A stretch of DNA of 64,000 nt from Streptomyces sp. CNH099 (GTDB lineage: Bacteria; Actinomycetota; Actinomycetes; Streptomycetales; Streptomycetaceae). Each line of letters starts with the position of its first letter. The first letter of the stretch is position 1. Position numbers and translations under genes: made by a program. Shown one piece after another: positions 52,089-60,846 of this stretch. A model generated the notes under the pieces. The model was not told the DNA's origin. It did no database searches and worked only from the letters and a program-made list of their open reading frames with translations. Where the stretch lies: positions 62,001 through 126,000 of the forward strand of contig AZWL01000012.1 in NCBI GenBank assembly GCA_000514715.1. The letters are read 5' to 3'.

Positions 52089-52940
52089 ATGACCGACCTT
52101 CAAATCCACCAGCCGGGCGCGGACGATGCCGGCGGCGACCCCGCCTCATCCGCGTCCCCGACCGGGGCCGCCCCCGAAGCCGGTGACGACGGCGAACCCG
52201 CCTGCACCGCCGACACGGCCCGAACCACCGCCCGCACCACCGACCACACCACCCCCGGCGGTACGCGCTGGGTGGTCCGGGGAGCCGGGGGCATCACCGT
52301 CGCGGTCCTCGCCGCCGACCTCGGATCGCGCGGCATCAACGCCTACAAGGACATCCCCGGCGTCCGCAGAATGCTCAACGTCGACCTCGAAGCCAACCTC
52401 GCCACCTGGTGGAACAGCACCCTCCTCCTCGCCGTCGCCGGCGTCGCCCTCGCCGCCGCACTGCTCAGCGGGCGCAACGACCGGCCCGGGCGGCTGTCGT
52501 GGCTCGGCCTCGCCGCCACCACCGCCCTCCTCAGCATCGACGAGACCGTCTCGCTCCACGAGCGCCTGGGCGAGGTCGGCAAGTCGTGGAAGGAGACGGC
52601 CGGGGTCGCGCTCCCGTCGCACGCCTGGGTGCTGCCCGGGGCGATCCTCGCCGCGGCGGGCACCGTGTGCGCCGTGCTGTGGGCGCGGCGGCTGCCGCGG
52701 GATCTGCGGTGGGGGCTGCTGGGTGCGCTGGGGGTGTACCTGGGGGGCGCGCTGGTGGTCGAGGCGTTCAACGGCTGGGCGCACAAGAACGACCACAGCC
52801 TCACGCTCATGCTCGGCACCCTCGTGGAGGAGGGGCTGGAGATGGGCGCCTGCGTCGTCGCCCTCGCCGTCCTGGGCCGGTACGTCCTCCTGGAGCGCGA
52901 CCCCGTCACCGGCCGGGCCACCGCCCTCCTCCGCTCCTGA
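52089..52940 (+). CDS. Conserved actinobacterial membrane protein
   Basis: The 283-residue protein has a disordered, Thr/Ala-rich N-terminal ~80 residues followed by about six hydrophobic segments. Marked residues are NVDLEANLATWWNSTLLL, SIDETVSLHERLG and LGTLVEEGLEMGACVVAL, where acidic residues lie in or next to membrane helices. I know the pattern as a conserved membrane family of unknown function in actinobacteria. ATG 52089 is chosen over a far upstream ATG (52008) because a TTAATC box lies ~15 bp before it. Confidence 0.7.
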   Translation: MTDLQIHQPGADDAGGDPASSASPTGAAPEAGDDGEPACTADTARTTARTTDHTTPGGTRWVVRGAGGITVAVLAADLGSRGINAYKDIPGVRRMLNVDLEANLATWWNSTLLLAVAGVALAAALLSGRNDRPGRLSWLGLAATTALLSIDETVSLHERLGEVGKSWKETAGVALPSHAWVLPGAILAAAGTVCAVLWARRLPRDLRWGLLGALGVYLGGALVVEAFNGWAHKNDHSLTLMLGTLVEEGLEMGACVVALAVLGRYVLLERDPVTGRATALLRS

Positions 52941-53025
52941 CCTACGCCCCTGCCTTACGCCTCTGACCTACGCTGCTGACCTCCGAACCCGACCCGCCCG
53001 CCCGACCCCACGCTCCCGCCCCCCG

Positions 53026-53667
53026 TCAGCCCGCCGGCGCGACCGGCTGTCTGAGCACCGTCCTCAGCCTCTCCGGCCGGACACGGCGCGGGTCGCTGAG
53101 GTAGACCTCGTGGTGGTGCCCGGTCATCCGCAGGCCGTTGGCCGCCAGGTACTCGCCGTGGAGCCGGGCCAGCGCCGGCCCCTCGTCGTCGTACGGGCCG
53201 ACGTGCAGGAGCTGGGCGCTGGTGCCCTCGTGCAGGGTCTCGGGGCGGAGGCCGGGCAGCGCGGGGAGCGCGGCGGGGCCCTTCTTCGCCAGCACGGTCC
53301 GGCTGGCCTCCGCCACCGACTCGTCCGTGATCCAGTCGGGCAGGCTGACGAGCATGCGCCACTGCCACGCGGCCTTCTCGCGCGTGACGAACACCTCCGG
53401 GCGGTCGGACCACCACAGCCCTTCGAGCGGGCCGACGACGAAGTCGCGTCCCAGGGTGCGCTTGCTGCCGAACTTGATCGTGTACGCGACCGCGTACAGC
53501 GCCTCGACCGCGTGGGTGTAGTCGGCGCTGGTGTTGGGGTCGCCCCGGCCGTCGACGGCGATGAAGCGCTGCGGCGGTACGTCGACGAGCGCCCAGTCGG
53601 TGTTCGTCGGCGCGTAGAACTGCTTGAGCGCACGCTTGACGTCGTACTTGCTGTCCGAGGCAGGCAT
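53026..53667 (-). CDS. GyrI-like small-molecule-binding protein
   Basis: The 213-residue protein resembles the GyrI/BmrR-C effector-binding domain family. KYDVKRALKQFYAPTNTDWALVDVPPQRFIAVDGRGDPN (in parts) is the typical start, FVVGPLEGLWW and QWRMLVSLPDWI follow, and LLHVGPYDDEGPALARLHGEYLA is the characteristic second half. Such stand-alone domains bind hydrophobic drugs or hydrolyse cyclopropanoids in some members. Start ATG 53667 has TACTCT ~12 bp upstream, so the mRNA is probably leaderless. Confidence 0.85.
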   Translation of the reverse strand: MPASDSKYDVKRALKQFYAPTNTDWALVDVPPQRFIAVDGRGDPNTSADYTHAVEALYAVAYTIKFGSKRTLGRDFVVGPLEGLWWSDRPEVFVTREKAAWQWRMLVSLPDWITDESVAEASRTVLAKKGPAALPALPGLRPETLHEGTSAQLLHVGPYDDEGPALARLHGEYLAANGLRMTGHHHEVYLSDPRRVRPERLRTVLRQPVAPAG

Positions 53668-53888
53668 CCGGATCAGAGTAGACCGCGGGTGTGACAGCCC
53701 GTGCCGCTCGCCGCGCCGCCGCCCGCCGCCGTGCCGAAGGGGTTGTCGTTCACGTAGCGCCACGCCCGGTCCGTCCCTGACGGGCAGGCCCAGCGACTGG
53801 AACCCGGCGTTGGCGGCGGCGAGCTGTGCGCCGGTGACGCTCGTGCCGGGGCGGGGGGGACGCACACGGGCCGCCCCACGGGGAACCG

Positions 53889-54536
53889 CTAACCGCTCAG
53901 CGACACCCCGTGCTCGTCGGCGAAGGACCGCCGGCACATGCCGTGGCAGAAGCCGTACAGCACCCCCTCGTGCACGAGCGTCAGCGCGGCGTCGTCGAGG
54001 TCCACGGCCATGCCGCAGACCGGGTCGACCAGGTGTCCCCGCGGCGGTTCCGGCGCGGGCCGGGCGGCCGCTCGGTCGCGGTACGTCCGGGAGACGAACT
54101 CGGTGAGGTCCAGGCTGCTCATGACCCTTCCGCCGAAGCCGACGCTGCCCTCGCTGACACCCTCCACCAGGACGACCGCGTGCGGTTCGCGCCGCAGCCG
54201 GCCGGGGTCGCGGCCCGCGGCCCGCTCACTCTCCGCCAGCACGTCCGTGACGATCTTCACCGTGTACTCGGACATCTCCTTGCGCCAGGACGCCGGCACG
54301 GTGACCCGCACCAGGTAGCGCGGCGGATCCGCCGGGTCGGCCGCCGGCCGCTGGCCGAGGACCCAGGCGGCGGGCTCGTGCACCAGCACCTGCGTGACGG
54401 TGCGCTGGGCTTCGAGGACCTCGATGGCGTGGCTGTCGTCCTCGACCATCAGCGTGTCGATGAGCCGGCGTCCGAGCGCCTGCCGCTCCTCCTCTGCGAG
54501 CACGCCTCTGGGTACGAAGACCTCGATCAACAACAT
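53889..54536 (-). CDS. Tautomerase-like protein fused to a C-terminal YHS domain
   Basis: The 215-residue protein begins MLLIEVFVPRGVLAEEERQAL, and residues 1-~130 look like a tandem 4-oxalocrotonate-tautomerase-type fold (a second unit starts near RYLVRVTVPASWRKEM). The usual catalytic Pro1 is absent. Residues ~170-213 are a YHS domain: LVDPVCGMAVDLDDA and GVLYGFCHGMCRRSFADEHG, with the metal-binding cysteines present. YHS domains are found on copper pumps and monooxygenases and bind heavy metals. The combination may act in metal or aromatic stress. GGAG lies 6 bp before ATG 54536. Confidence 0.75.
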   Translation of the reverse strand: MLLIEVFVPRGVLAEEERQALGRRLIDTLMVEDDSHAIEVLEAQRTVTQVLVHEPAAWVLGQRPAADPADPPRYLVRVTVPASWRKEMSEYTVKIVTDVLAESERAAGRDPGRLRREPHAVVLVEGVSEGSVGFGGRVMSSLDLTEFVSRTYRDRAAARPAPEPPRGHLVDPVCGMAVDLDDAALTLVHEGVLYGFCHGMCRRSFADEHGVSLSG

Positions 54537-54744
54537 CCCGGGCTCCTGCGGTGCGATCGGCTGCTGGACAGCGACCACTATGCCCCGGAGGGGTATCGCG
54601 AACATCCGCCGCGGGGAGGACCCGCGCCCTGCTGCGGGGGAAGCAGCCGCGGCTCCCGCATGACCTCAGGGGTGCAGTACGCCCTCCAGTCGGCCCCGCG
54701 CCCGGTGACCCGCGCCCGCCTCGCGCCCGCCCCGCGTCCCCCGC

Positions 54745-56535
54745 TCACTTCATCCGCGTCGCCCACTCGCGCACCTTGGCTATCCGCTGCCGGATCTGCC
54801 CCGGCGTCGCCTCCGCGCTCGGCGGCCCGCCGCACACGCGGCGCAGCTCCGTGTGGATCACCCCGTGCGGCTTGCCGCTCTGGTGGACGTACGCCCCGAC
54901 CAGGGAGTTCAGTTCCTTCCGCAGCTCCATCAACTCCCGGTGCGTGACCACGGGCCGCCGGTCGGCGGGCAGCTCCAGCAGGTCCGCCTCCTCCGCCGGC
55001 TTCTTCCGGCTGTGCGCGATCTGCCGTGCCTGCCGCTTCTGCAGCAGCAGCTGCACCTGGTCCGGCTCCAGCAGCCCGGGGATGCCGAGGTAGTCCTGCT
55101 CCTCCTCGCTGCCCGGGTGGGCCTGCATGCCGAACTCGGCGCCCTCGTAGACGACCCGGTCGAAGACCGCGTCCGACTCCAGCGCCTCGAAGGGCAGCTC
55201 GTCCTGGTCGCCGGTGTCTGCGTCTGCTTCGTCGCCCTGCCGGTTCGCCTCCGCCAGTTCCTTCTCGCTCTCCGCGTACGGGTCCTCCTCGCCCTCCCGC
55301 TTCGGCTTGTCGAGGACGTGGTCGCGCTCGACCTCCATCTCGTGCGCGAAGCCGAGCAGCGCGGGGATCGTCGGCAGGAACACGGACGCGGTCTCGCCGC
55401 GCCGCCGGGAGCGTACGAACCGGCCCACCGCCTGCGCGAAGAACAGCGGCGTCGAGATGGTCGTGGCGTACACCCCGACCGCCAGCCGCGGCACGTCCAC
55501 GCCCTCCGACACCATCCGCACCGCGACCATCCACCGGTCCTGCGAGGCCGTGAACTCCTCGATGCGCTTCGAGGAGCCCGCGTCGTCGGAGAGGACGACG
55601 GTGGCGCGGTGGCCGGTGATCTCCTTGAGGAGCTTGGCGTAGGCGCGGGCGGAGTCCTGGTCGGCGGCGATGACGAGGCCGCCGGCGTCGGGGATGCCGC
55701 GGCGGATCTCGGTGAGGCGGCGGTCGGCGGCGGCGAGGACGTTGGGCATCCAGTCGCCGCGGGGGTCGAGGGCGGTGCGCCAGGCCTGGGCGGTGGCGTC
55801 CTTGGTCATCGGCTCGCCGAGGCGGGCGGCGATCTCGTCACCGGCCTTGGTGCGCCAGCGCATGTTGCCGCTGTAGGAGAGGAAGATGACGGGGCGGACG
55901 ACGCCGTCGCCGAGGGCGTTGCCGTAGCCGTAGGTGTAGTCGGCGGAGGAGCGGCGGATGCCGTCGTCGCCCTCTTCGTAGACGACGAAGGGGATGGGGT
56001 TGGTGTCGGAGCGGAACGGGGTGCCGGTGAGCGCGAGCCGCCGGGTCGCGGGCTCGAACGCCTCCAGGCACGCCTCGCCCCAGGAGCGGGAGTCGCCGGC
56101 GTGGTGGATCTCGTCGAGGATGACGAGCGTCTTGCGCTGCTCGCAGCGGTTGCGGTGCAGCATCGGCCGCACGCCCACGCCGGCGTAGGTGACGGCGACG
56201 CCGTGGTAGTTCCTGCCGACCGGTCCGGCGCTGTACTCGGGGTCGAGGCGGATGCCGATGCGGGCGGCGGCTTCGGCCCACTGGGTCTTGAGGTGCTCGG
56301 TGGGCGCGACGACGGTGATCTGCTGGACGACGTGGTGGTGGAGCAGCCAGGAGGCGAGGGTGAGCGCGAAGGTGGTCTTGCCGGCGCCGGGGGTGGCGAC
56401 GGCGAGGAAGTCGCGGGGCTGGGACTGCAGATAGCGGTCCATGGCCGCTTCCTGCCAGGCGCGCAGCTTGCCGGCGGTGCCCCAGGGGGCACGGCCGGGG
56501 AAGGCCGGTGAGAGGTGATGAGAGGTGGTGCTCAC
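54745..56535 (-). CDS. DEAD/DEAH-box (type III restriction-like) helicase
   Basis: The 596-residue superfamily 2 helicase has a Walker A ATPGAGKT (47-54), motif II DEIH (141-144), motif III LTGTP (169-173), and motifs V/VI GVYATTISTPLFFAQAVGRFVRSRR (in parts). A charged, acidic insert (EGEEDPYAESEKELAEANRQ) and a helical C-terminus follow. This protein is conserved across Streptomyces and is usually encoded in the chromosome core; a DNA-repair role (XPB-like) is plausible. GTG 56535 is preferred to an upstream ATG (56649) since GGAG precedes it and homologues begin at this point. Confidence 0.88.
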   Translation of the reverse strand: MSTTSHHLSPAFPGRAPWGTAGKLRAWQEAAMDRYLQSQPRDFLAVATPGAGKTTFALTLASWLLHHHVVQQITVVAPTEHLKTQWAEAAARIGIRLDPEYSAGPVGRNYHGVAVTYAGVGVRPMLHRNRCEQRKTLVILDEIHHAGDSRSWGEACLEAFEPATRRLALTGTPFRSDTNPIPFVVYEEGDDGIRRSSADYTYGYGNALGDGVVRPVIFLSYSGNMRWRTKAGDEIAARLGEPMTKDATAQAWRTALDPRGDWMPNVLAAADRRLTEIRRGIPDAGGLVIAADQDSARAYAKLLKEITGHRATVVLSDDAGSSKRIEEFTASQDRWMVAVRMVSEGVDVPRLAVGVYATTISTPLFFAQAVGRFVRSRRRGETASVFLPTIPALLGFAHEMEVERDHVLDKPKREGEEDPYAESEKELAEANRQGDEADADTGDQDELPFEALESDAVFDRVVYEGAEFGMQAHPGSEEEQDYLGIPGLLEPDQVQLLLQKRQARQIAHSRKKPAEEADLLELPADRRPVVTHRELMELRKELNSLVGAYVHQSGKPHGVIHTELRRVCGGPPSAEATPGQIRQRIAKVREWATRMK

Positions 56536-56710
56536 GGTCTCCGGGGGGTCGTTCGCGGTCGGGCGGTCGGCGGTCGGGCGGTCGTACGGTCCGGTCGCCG
56601 ACAGCCACTCCGGCAGCGGCAACCGCGTCAGCCTACCGCCGCACCGCACGCCACTCCCGGGGCGCCGGACGAGACGAGATTCACACGGAGCCCGGTCGCG
56701 GGCCGCCCGT

Positions 56711-57100
56711 TCAGCCCCGGCCGTCCCGGCGCAGCGCCCGCAACTCCGCCGCGATCACGGCGACATCCTCGGTCTTGCCGGCCGCGATGTCGATGACGAG
56801 GTCGAAGGCCCGGTCCTGGTCGATGTCCAGCATGTCCACCCCGTTGATGTCGAGGAACACGACCGTGCACATCCAGGCGGTGCGCTTGTTGCCGTCGACG
56901 AGCGGGGGGTTGGCCGTGAGGGACTGCAGCAGCGCCGCGGTCTTCTCCACCAGGCCGGGGTAGGCCTCGATGCCGAACATCTGCGACTGCGGCCGTCCCA
57001 GCGCCGAGGTGAGCAGCCCCAGGTCCCGTACCACCACGCGCTGTCCGGCGCAGGCAAGTTCTGCCAGGTCCAGGGCTTCCTGGACCGTCAGGTACTTCAC
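56711..57100 (-). CDS. doc: Doc/Fic-family toxin with altered active site
   Basis: The 129-residue Doc-like protein begins YLTVQEALDLAELACAGQRVVVRD, and the Fic motif region is ANPPLVDGNKRTAW. Doc and its relatives have HxFx(D/A)GNKR; streptomycete Docs usually read NHPLVDGNKR. Here the histidine is Pro65 (codon CCC at 56908-56906; CAC would give His), so phosphotransfer to EF-Tu is expected to be lost or weak. The rest of the fold looks intact. The start lies 3 bp after the stop of a ribbon-helix-helix antitoxin, a normal antitoxin-toxin order. Confidence 0.85.
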   Translation of the reverse strand: MKYLTVQEALDLAELACAGQRVVVRDLGLLTSALGRPQSQMFGIEAYPGLVEKTAALLQSLTANPPLVDGNKRTAWMCTVVFLDINGVDMLDIDQDRAFDLVIDIAAGKTEDVAVIAAELRALRRDGRG

Positions 57101-57103
57101 GCG

Positions 57104-57307
57104 CTACTCCCCCAGCCTCCGGAGCAGATCCGCGTGGTTCGTGGCGTACTTCGCCCCCAGCTTGCGGACCGTGGCCCGGTCAGCCTCTTCGGTCAGATAG
57201 CGCTCGATCGCCACCAGCACTATGGCGTGCATGCTTCGGCCCTCCTCGTCGGCGCGCTCCTTCAGCGCCTCCTGGAGGTCGTCCGGCAGCCTCAGGTTCA
57301 TGGCCAT
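57104..57307 (-). CDS. Ribbon-helix-helix antitoxin paired with Doc
   Basis: The 67-residue protein has an RHH N-terminus (MNLRLPDDLQEALKERADEEGRS, then MHAIVLVAIERYLTEE) and a C-terminal segment (ATVRKLGAKYATNHADLLRRL) that would bind and block the toxin cleft. It is the first gene of the antitoxin-doc operon and would autoregulate the promoter with Doc as co-repressor. In classic phage P1 the antitoxin is Phd-fold; RHH partners for Doc are common in actinobacteria. Confidence 0.87.
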   Translation of the reverse strand: MAMNLRLPDDLQEALKERADEEGRSMHAIVLVAIERYLTEEADRATVRKLGAKYATNHADLLRRLGE

Positions 57308-57331
57308 ACCACAATGGCACCGCTCTTCGTA

Positions 57332-58846
57332 TCAATGCGGTACCTGCTGTGCCCCGGGTGCCCGCAGGCGTCCCGCCACCGCCGCGCCGACCAGCGCGAC
57401 CGCCGCCATCGGCAGCATCACCGCCACGAACGCACCCGGCCGGGCCGCGCCGCCCGCGTCGAGTGCGCCGTGTCCGACGGCGGCGCCGCCGAGGGCGGCG
57501 AAGACGACGCCGGCGACGGCCAGCAGGACGACGTTGGCGAGGCTGTCGGAGAGCTGCAGGGCCGCGGAGTTGGTGCCCGCCTCCTTGGGGGCGGACAGCT
57601 TCAGGAGCAGCACGCTCGTACCGGAGATGGCCATCCCCATGCCGTAGCAGCCGAAGGCCCACTCGACGGCGACGATCCACACCGGCAGCGACTCCACCAG
57701 CACCAGCGGCGCGGTCGCGATCGCCGTGGCGGTCAGCACCATGCCGATGCGGACGAGCCGGACACGGTACGGGTCAAGCCGCGGCCGGGCCTGCGTCCAG
57801 GAGCCCAGCGCCCAGGTCCCGCCGCCGACCGCCAGGCACATGCCGGCCTCGGTCACGGACAACCCGCGCTGGGTGACCAGCATCAGCGGCACGAAGCTCT
57901 CCGCGGCGATGAACGACCCCGCCGCGATGCCGCGCATCAGCACGACGGTCGGCAGCCCGCGGGCGGCGACGTACGTGCCGCGCGGCAGCAGCACGCGCAC
58001 CGCGGGGACGAGCAGCACGGCGCCGGCCAGCGCGGGGAGCAGCGAGAGCCAGCGCAGGTCCTGGCCCGCGTACTGCAGCAGGCCGCCGCCGGCGGCGATG
58101 GCCAGCGCCAGCCGGATGCGGCGCCGGTCGAGGGCGGGGGGCGCGGCGGGGTCGACGGGGCCGCGGGCGCGCCGGCGGATGGCGGGGAGCGCGACGGCGA
58201 GCGGCACGACGACCAGCGGCGGTATGCCGAGGAAGACCCAGCGCCACCCCAGGTGCTCGGTGACGCCCCCGGCCGCGAGCGGCCCCACGACGGACGGCAC
58301 CACCCACGACGCGGCGAACGCCGCGAGGATCGCAGGCCGCAGCCGCTCCGGGTACGCCCGGCTGACGGTCACGTACAGCGCGACGATGACGAGCCCGCCC
58401 CCGAGCCCCTGCACGGCCCGCCCGGCGACGAACGCCCACATGGCCTGCGCGGTGCCGGATATGAGCAGCCCCGCGGCGAACGCGCCGATCCCGGCGGTCA
58501 GCGGGTGCAGCGGCCCGCTGCGGTCGCACCACTGGCCGGAGAAGACCATGGCGAACAGCGCGGTGGTGTAGAAGGCGGAGAAGGCGTAGGCGTAGAGCCC
58601 GATGCCGTCCAGGTCGTGTGCGGCGGCGGGCATCGCGGTGCCCACGGCGGTGGCCTCGAACGCGATGAGCAGGACGACGGTGACGATGCCGAAGCTGAGC
58701 GCCCGGTACGGACGCCGTAGCACGCCCTCGGGCGCACCCGGCGCGCCGGCGGCACCGGTGCCGCCGGTGTCGCCGGTGCCCGCATCGCCGCCGCCACCGT
58801 CTGCATCGGCGTCGGCGTCGGTGTCGCGCGATTCGAGGCTGGCCAT
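57332..58846 (-). CDS. MFS transporter (DHA-type efflux)
   Basis: The 504-residue transporter has a disordered acidic N-terminus (DTDADADADGGGGDAGTGD) and then about fourteen hydrophobic segments. FEATAVGTAMPAAAHDLDG is the first-helix motif, AFSAFYTTALFAMVFSGQWCDRSG is a motif-A-like loop, and SWVVPSVVGPLAAGGV is the antiporter motif C. This suits an EmrB/LfrA-like proton-driven drug exporter. ATG 58846 is taken; GTG 58876 is possible. It begins ~25 bp downstream (on its own strand, ends) of the toxin-antitoxin promoter side but is a separate gene. The substrate is unknown. Confidence 0.87.
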   Translation of the reverse strand: MASLESRDTDADADADGGGGDAGTGDTGGTGAAGAPGAPEGVLRRPYRALSFGIVTVVLLIAFEATAVGTAMPAAAHDLDGIGLYAYAFSAFYTTALFAMVFSGQWCDRSGPLHPLTAGIGAFAAGLLISGTAQAMWAFVAGRAVQGLGGGLVIVALYVTVSRAYPERLRPAILAAFAASWVVPSVVGPLAAGGVTEHLGWRWVFLGIPPLVVVPLAVALPAIRRRARGPVDPAAPPALDRRRIRLALAIAAGGGLLQYAGQDLRWLSLLPALAGAVLLVPAVRVLLPRGTYVAARGLPTVVLMRGIAAGSFIAAESFVPLMLVTQRGLSVTEAGMCLAVGGGTWALGSWTQARPRLDPYRVRLVRIGMVLTATAIATAPLVLVESLPVWIVAVEWAFGCYGMGMAISGTSVLLLKLSAPKEAGTNSAALQLSDSLANVVLLAVAGVVFAALGGAAVGHGALDAGGAARPGAFVAVMLPMAAVALVGAAVAGRLRAPGAQQVPH

Positions 58847-59098
58847 GGCCAGCAGGGTATGGCCCGACACCGACACGCGCGCCTGTCGATGGTCGGGCCG
58901 CCGCTAGGCCGTTGGACCTAGGCCCGCCCGCCGCCCCCGCACGTGCGTCCGCGGCGTGTCGTGTCCCCGGGCGGGAGGCGGCGCGAAGCCCGCGCGTACG
59001 CCCACTGGCCCACTCCGGATGCGCGGCCCCGGCGCCGCGATGACGATCGACGGGTGGGCACGGGGCGTGCCCCGTTGTCAACGAGAGGTGAAAAGACC

Positions 59099-59398
59099 AT
59101 GAGGGTGCTGCTGACCGCTCAGTTGGACACCGAGAAGGCGAACCGGGCGATCATGGACAACACGCTCCCCAAGACGATGGCGTCGCTGCTCGAACAGGTC
59201 AAGCCGGAGTGCGCGTACTTCGGGGCGAAGGACGGGGTGCGCACCGCGTTCATCGTCTTCGACCTGAAGGAGCCGTCCGACATGCCCTCCGTCGCCGAAC
59301 CGCTCTTCCAGGAACTCGGCGCCAAGGTGACCTACACGCCCGTGATGAACTTCGAGGACGTACAGGGCGGCCTGCAGAAGAAGTACGGATCGAGCTGA
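59099..59398 (+). CDS. Small conserved protein of dimeric alpha-beta-barrel type
   Basis: The 99-residue protein reads MRVLLTAQLDTEKANRAIMD, LPKTMASLLEQVKPECAYFGAKDGVRTAFIVFDL (in parts) and FQELGAKVTYTPVMNFEDVQGGLQK. The strand-helix-strand pattern repeated twice fits a ferredoxin-like, dimeric alpha-beta barrel. I recognise it as a common streptomycete small protein without assigned role. GAGAGGTGA precedes the ATG at 59099. It is convergent with the nickel-binding protein gene. Confidence 0.72.
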   Translation: MRVLLTAQLDTEKANRAIMDNTLPKTMASLLEQVKPECAYFGAKDGVRTAFIVFDLKEPSDMPSVAEPLFQELGAKVTYTPVMNFEDVQGGLQKKYGSS

Positions 59399-59444
59399 CC
59401 GCTGACGCGCGTTCGGCCCGCGCGCACCTCCGCGCCGGGCGGCG

Positions 59445-59693
59445 TCAGGCCGTGAGCGGCACCGGATGGATCTCGTCCGCCGGGTGGCCGGCGCGCTCGT
59501 GAACGCGCATCACCGCCTCCGCCGACGGCGCCTCCGACAGGCAGTAGACCTCGCCGGACCGAGGATCCGCCCAGGCTTGCTTGAAACGCACCCCTTCCTC
59601 GCCCTGGACGGCCAGGTCCGCGCGGTGCGCTTCCTGCAGTTGCTCGCTGGTGATGCCCTTCATCCCGTGGTGAACGTCCATGAACTCGGCCAT
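59445..59693 (-). CDS. SCO4226-family nickel-binding protein (DUF4242)
   Basis: The 82-residue ferredoxin-fold protein closely matches S. coelicolor SCO4226, which binds nickel as a dimer. AEFMDVHHGMKGITSEQLQ carries the histidines, KQAWADPRSGEVYCLSEAPSAE and VMRVHERAGHPADEIHPV follow. It may store or buffer nickel for a superoxide dismutase or hydrogenase. ATG 59693 is chosen because GGAGG is 9 bp upstream; ATG 59699 is too close to it. Confidence 0.9.
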   Translation of the reverse strand: MAEFMDVHHGMKGITSEQLQEAHRADLAVQGEEGVRFKQAWADPRSGEVYCLSEAPSAEAVMRVHERAGHPADEIHPVPLTA

Positions 59694-59929
59694 GATCATG
59701 CACCTCCGATCGGCCGGTACTTCCATGGTGCACCCGGCATCGGCAGCGCACCCGCCGGGCAACCGAGCGTCACCGGCCGACCATCCAGGGTGGTCCGCCC
59801 GGCCGCCGGCGCCCGGCGCGACGGCGAGCGGCGCGACGGCGAGCGGCCCGGCGGCGCGCGCTCCCCTGCACGCGACGCGTGCCCTCACCCGGAAGACACC
59901 CGAGTCCAGGCGAAAGGTGCAGACGCGGC

Positions 59930-60742
59930 ATGGGCGACGGCCGGCTCACCCTCACCACGGTCGACACCGGGCGGGTACCCCCGCTGCTGGCCCTGGCGGC
60001 CCTGGTGGTCACCTTCCTCGTCACCCGCGGCATCACCCGCATGATCCGCGCCGGCCGGGGGCCGTTCCGGAACGTCAGCCCCGGCGGGATGCACATCCAC
60101 CACGTGGTGCCGGGGGTCGTCCTCATGGTGATCGGGGGGTTCGGGGCGATCTTCGTGGAGGGAGGGGTGGTCGCCGAGTCCGTGGCCGCCGTCGTGTTCG
60201 GCGTGGGCACGGGTCTGGTGCTCGACGAGTTCGCCCTGATCGTCCATCTGCACGACGTCTACTGGAGCGAGCAGGGCCGCGCCTCGGTCGAGGTCACCGT
60301 GCTGACGGTGGTGGTCGTCGGCATGGTGCTGATCGGCTCGTCCCCCTTCGACATGGACGACCGAGGGGGGCCGCGGGAGCAGGGGGTGCTCCTGTGGGCG
60401 GTCAACATCGTCGTCGGCACCCTCATCGCCGTGATCGCCTTCGCCAAGGGCAAGTTCCGTATGGGCGTGCTCGGCGTGGTCATCCCCCTGGTCGGGGCGG
60501 TCAGCGCGATCCGCCTGGCCCGTCCCCGGTCGCCCTGGGCTCACCGCTTCTACGCGAGCCGGCCGCACAAGCTCGCCCGCGCCACCCGCCGCGCGGCCCG
60601 CCACGACGCCCGCTGGAGCGGCCTGCGCACCCGCTTCGAGAACGCCATCGCCGGCGCCCCCAGCCGGCCCCGGCAGCAGGACCGGGACGAGGACAGGGAC
60701 GGGGACAGGGACGGGGACGGCCCTCCGCCGCCGCCCGCGTGA
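59930..60742 (+). CDS. Integral membrane protein with charged repeat tail
   Basis: The 270-residue protein has about six membrane helices. GGMHIHHVVPGVVLMVIGGFG places three histidines at a membrane edge, and LVLDEFALIVHLHDVYWSEQGR holds conserved acidic and His residues; both are typical of a conserved actinobacterial membrane family of unknown function. The C-terminus is a basic helix followed by a DRDEDRDGDRDGDG run encoded by a 12-bp repeat. AAGGTG lies ~10 bp before ATG 59930. A metal-related role is a guess from the histidines and the neighbouring nickel-binding gene. Confidence 0.72.
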   Translation: MGDGRLTLTTVDTGRVPPLLALAALVVTFLVTRGITRMIRAGRGPFRNVSPGGMHIHHVVPGVVLMVIGGFGAIFVEGGVVAESVAAVVFGVGTGLVLDEFALIVHLHDVYWSEQGRASVEVTVLTVVVVGMVLIGSSPFDMDDRGGPREQGVLLWAVNIVVGTLIAVIAFAKGKFRMGVLGVVIPLVGAVSAIRLARPRSPWAHRFYASRPHKLARATRRAARHDARWSGLRTRFENAIAGAPSRPRQQDRDEDRDGDRDGDGPPPPPA

Positions 60743-60846
60743 CCTCGGCGGGACAGTTCGCGGGGCACGCCCGGCCCCGGCCCTGGACGCTCGTGGACGT
60801 CCGCGTACGGCCCTCCCCGGTCGGCGCCCGCCGCAGCCCGGCTCGC

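Noticed and set aside
58901..58925. Imperfect palindrome CTAGGCC...GGACCTAG upstream of the MFS gene
   Set aside because: The arms are short and interrupted, and the site is ~60 bp from the start with no adjacent regulator, so it is not listed as an operator.
59817..59846. 15-bp unit GCGCGACGGCGAGCG in two tandem copies
   Set aside because: It is a short GC-rich repeat in an intergenic stretch with no clear relation to a promoter; probably slippage.
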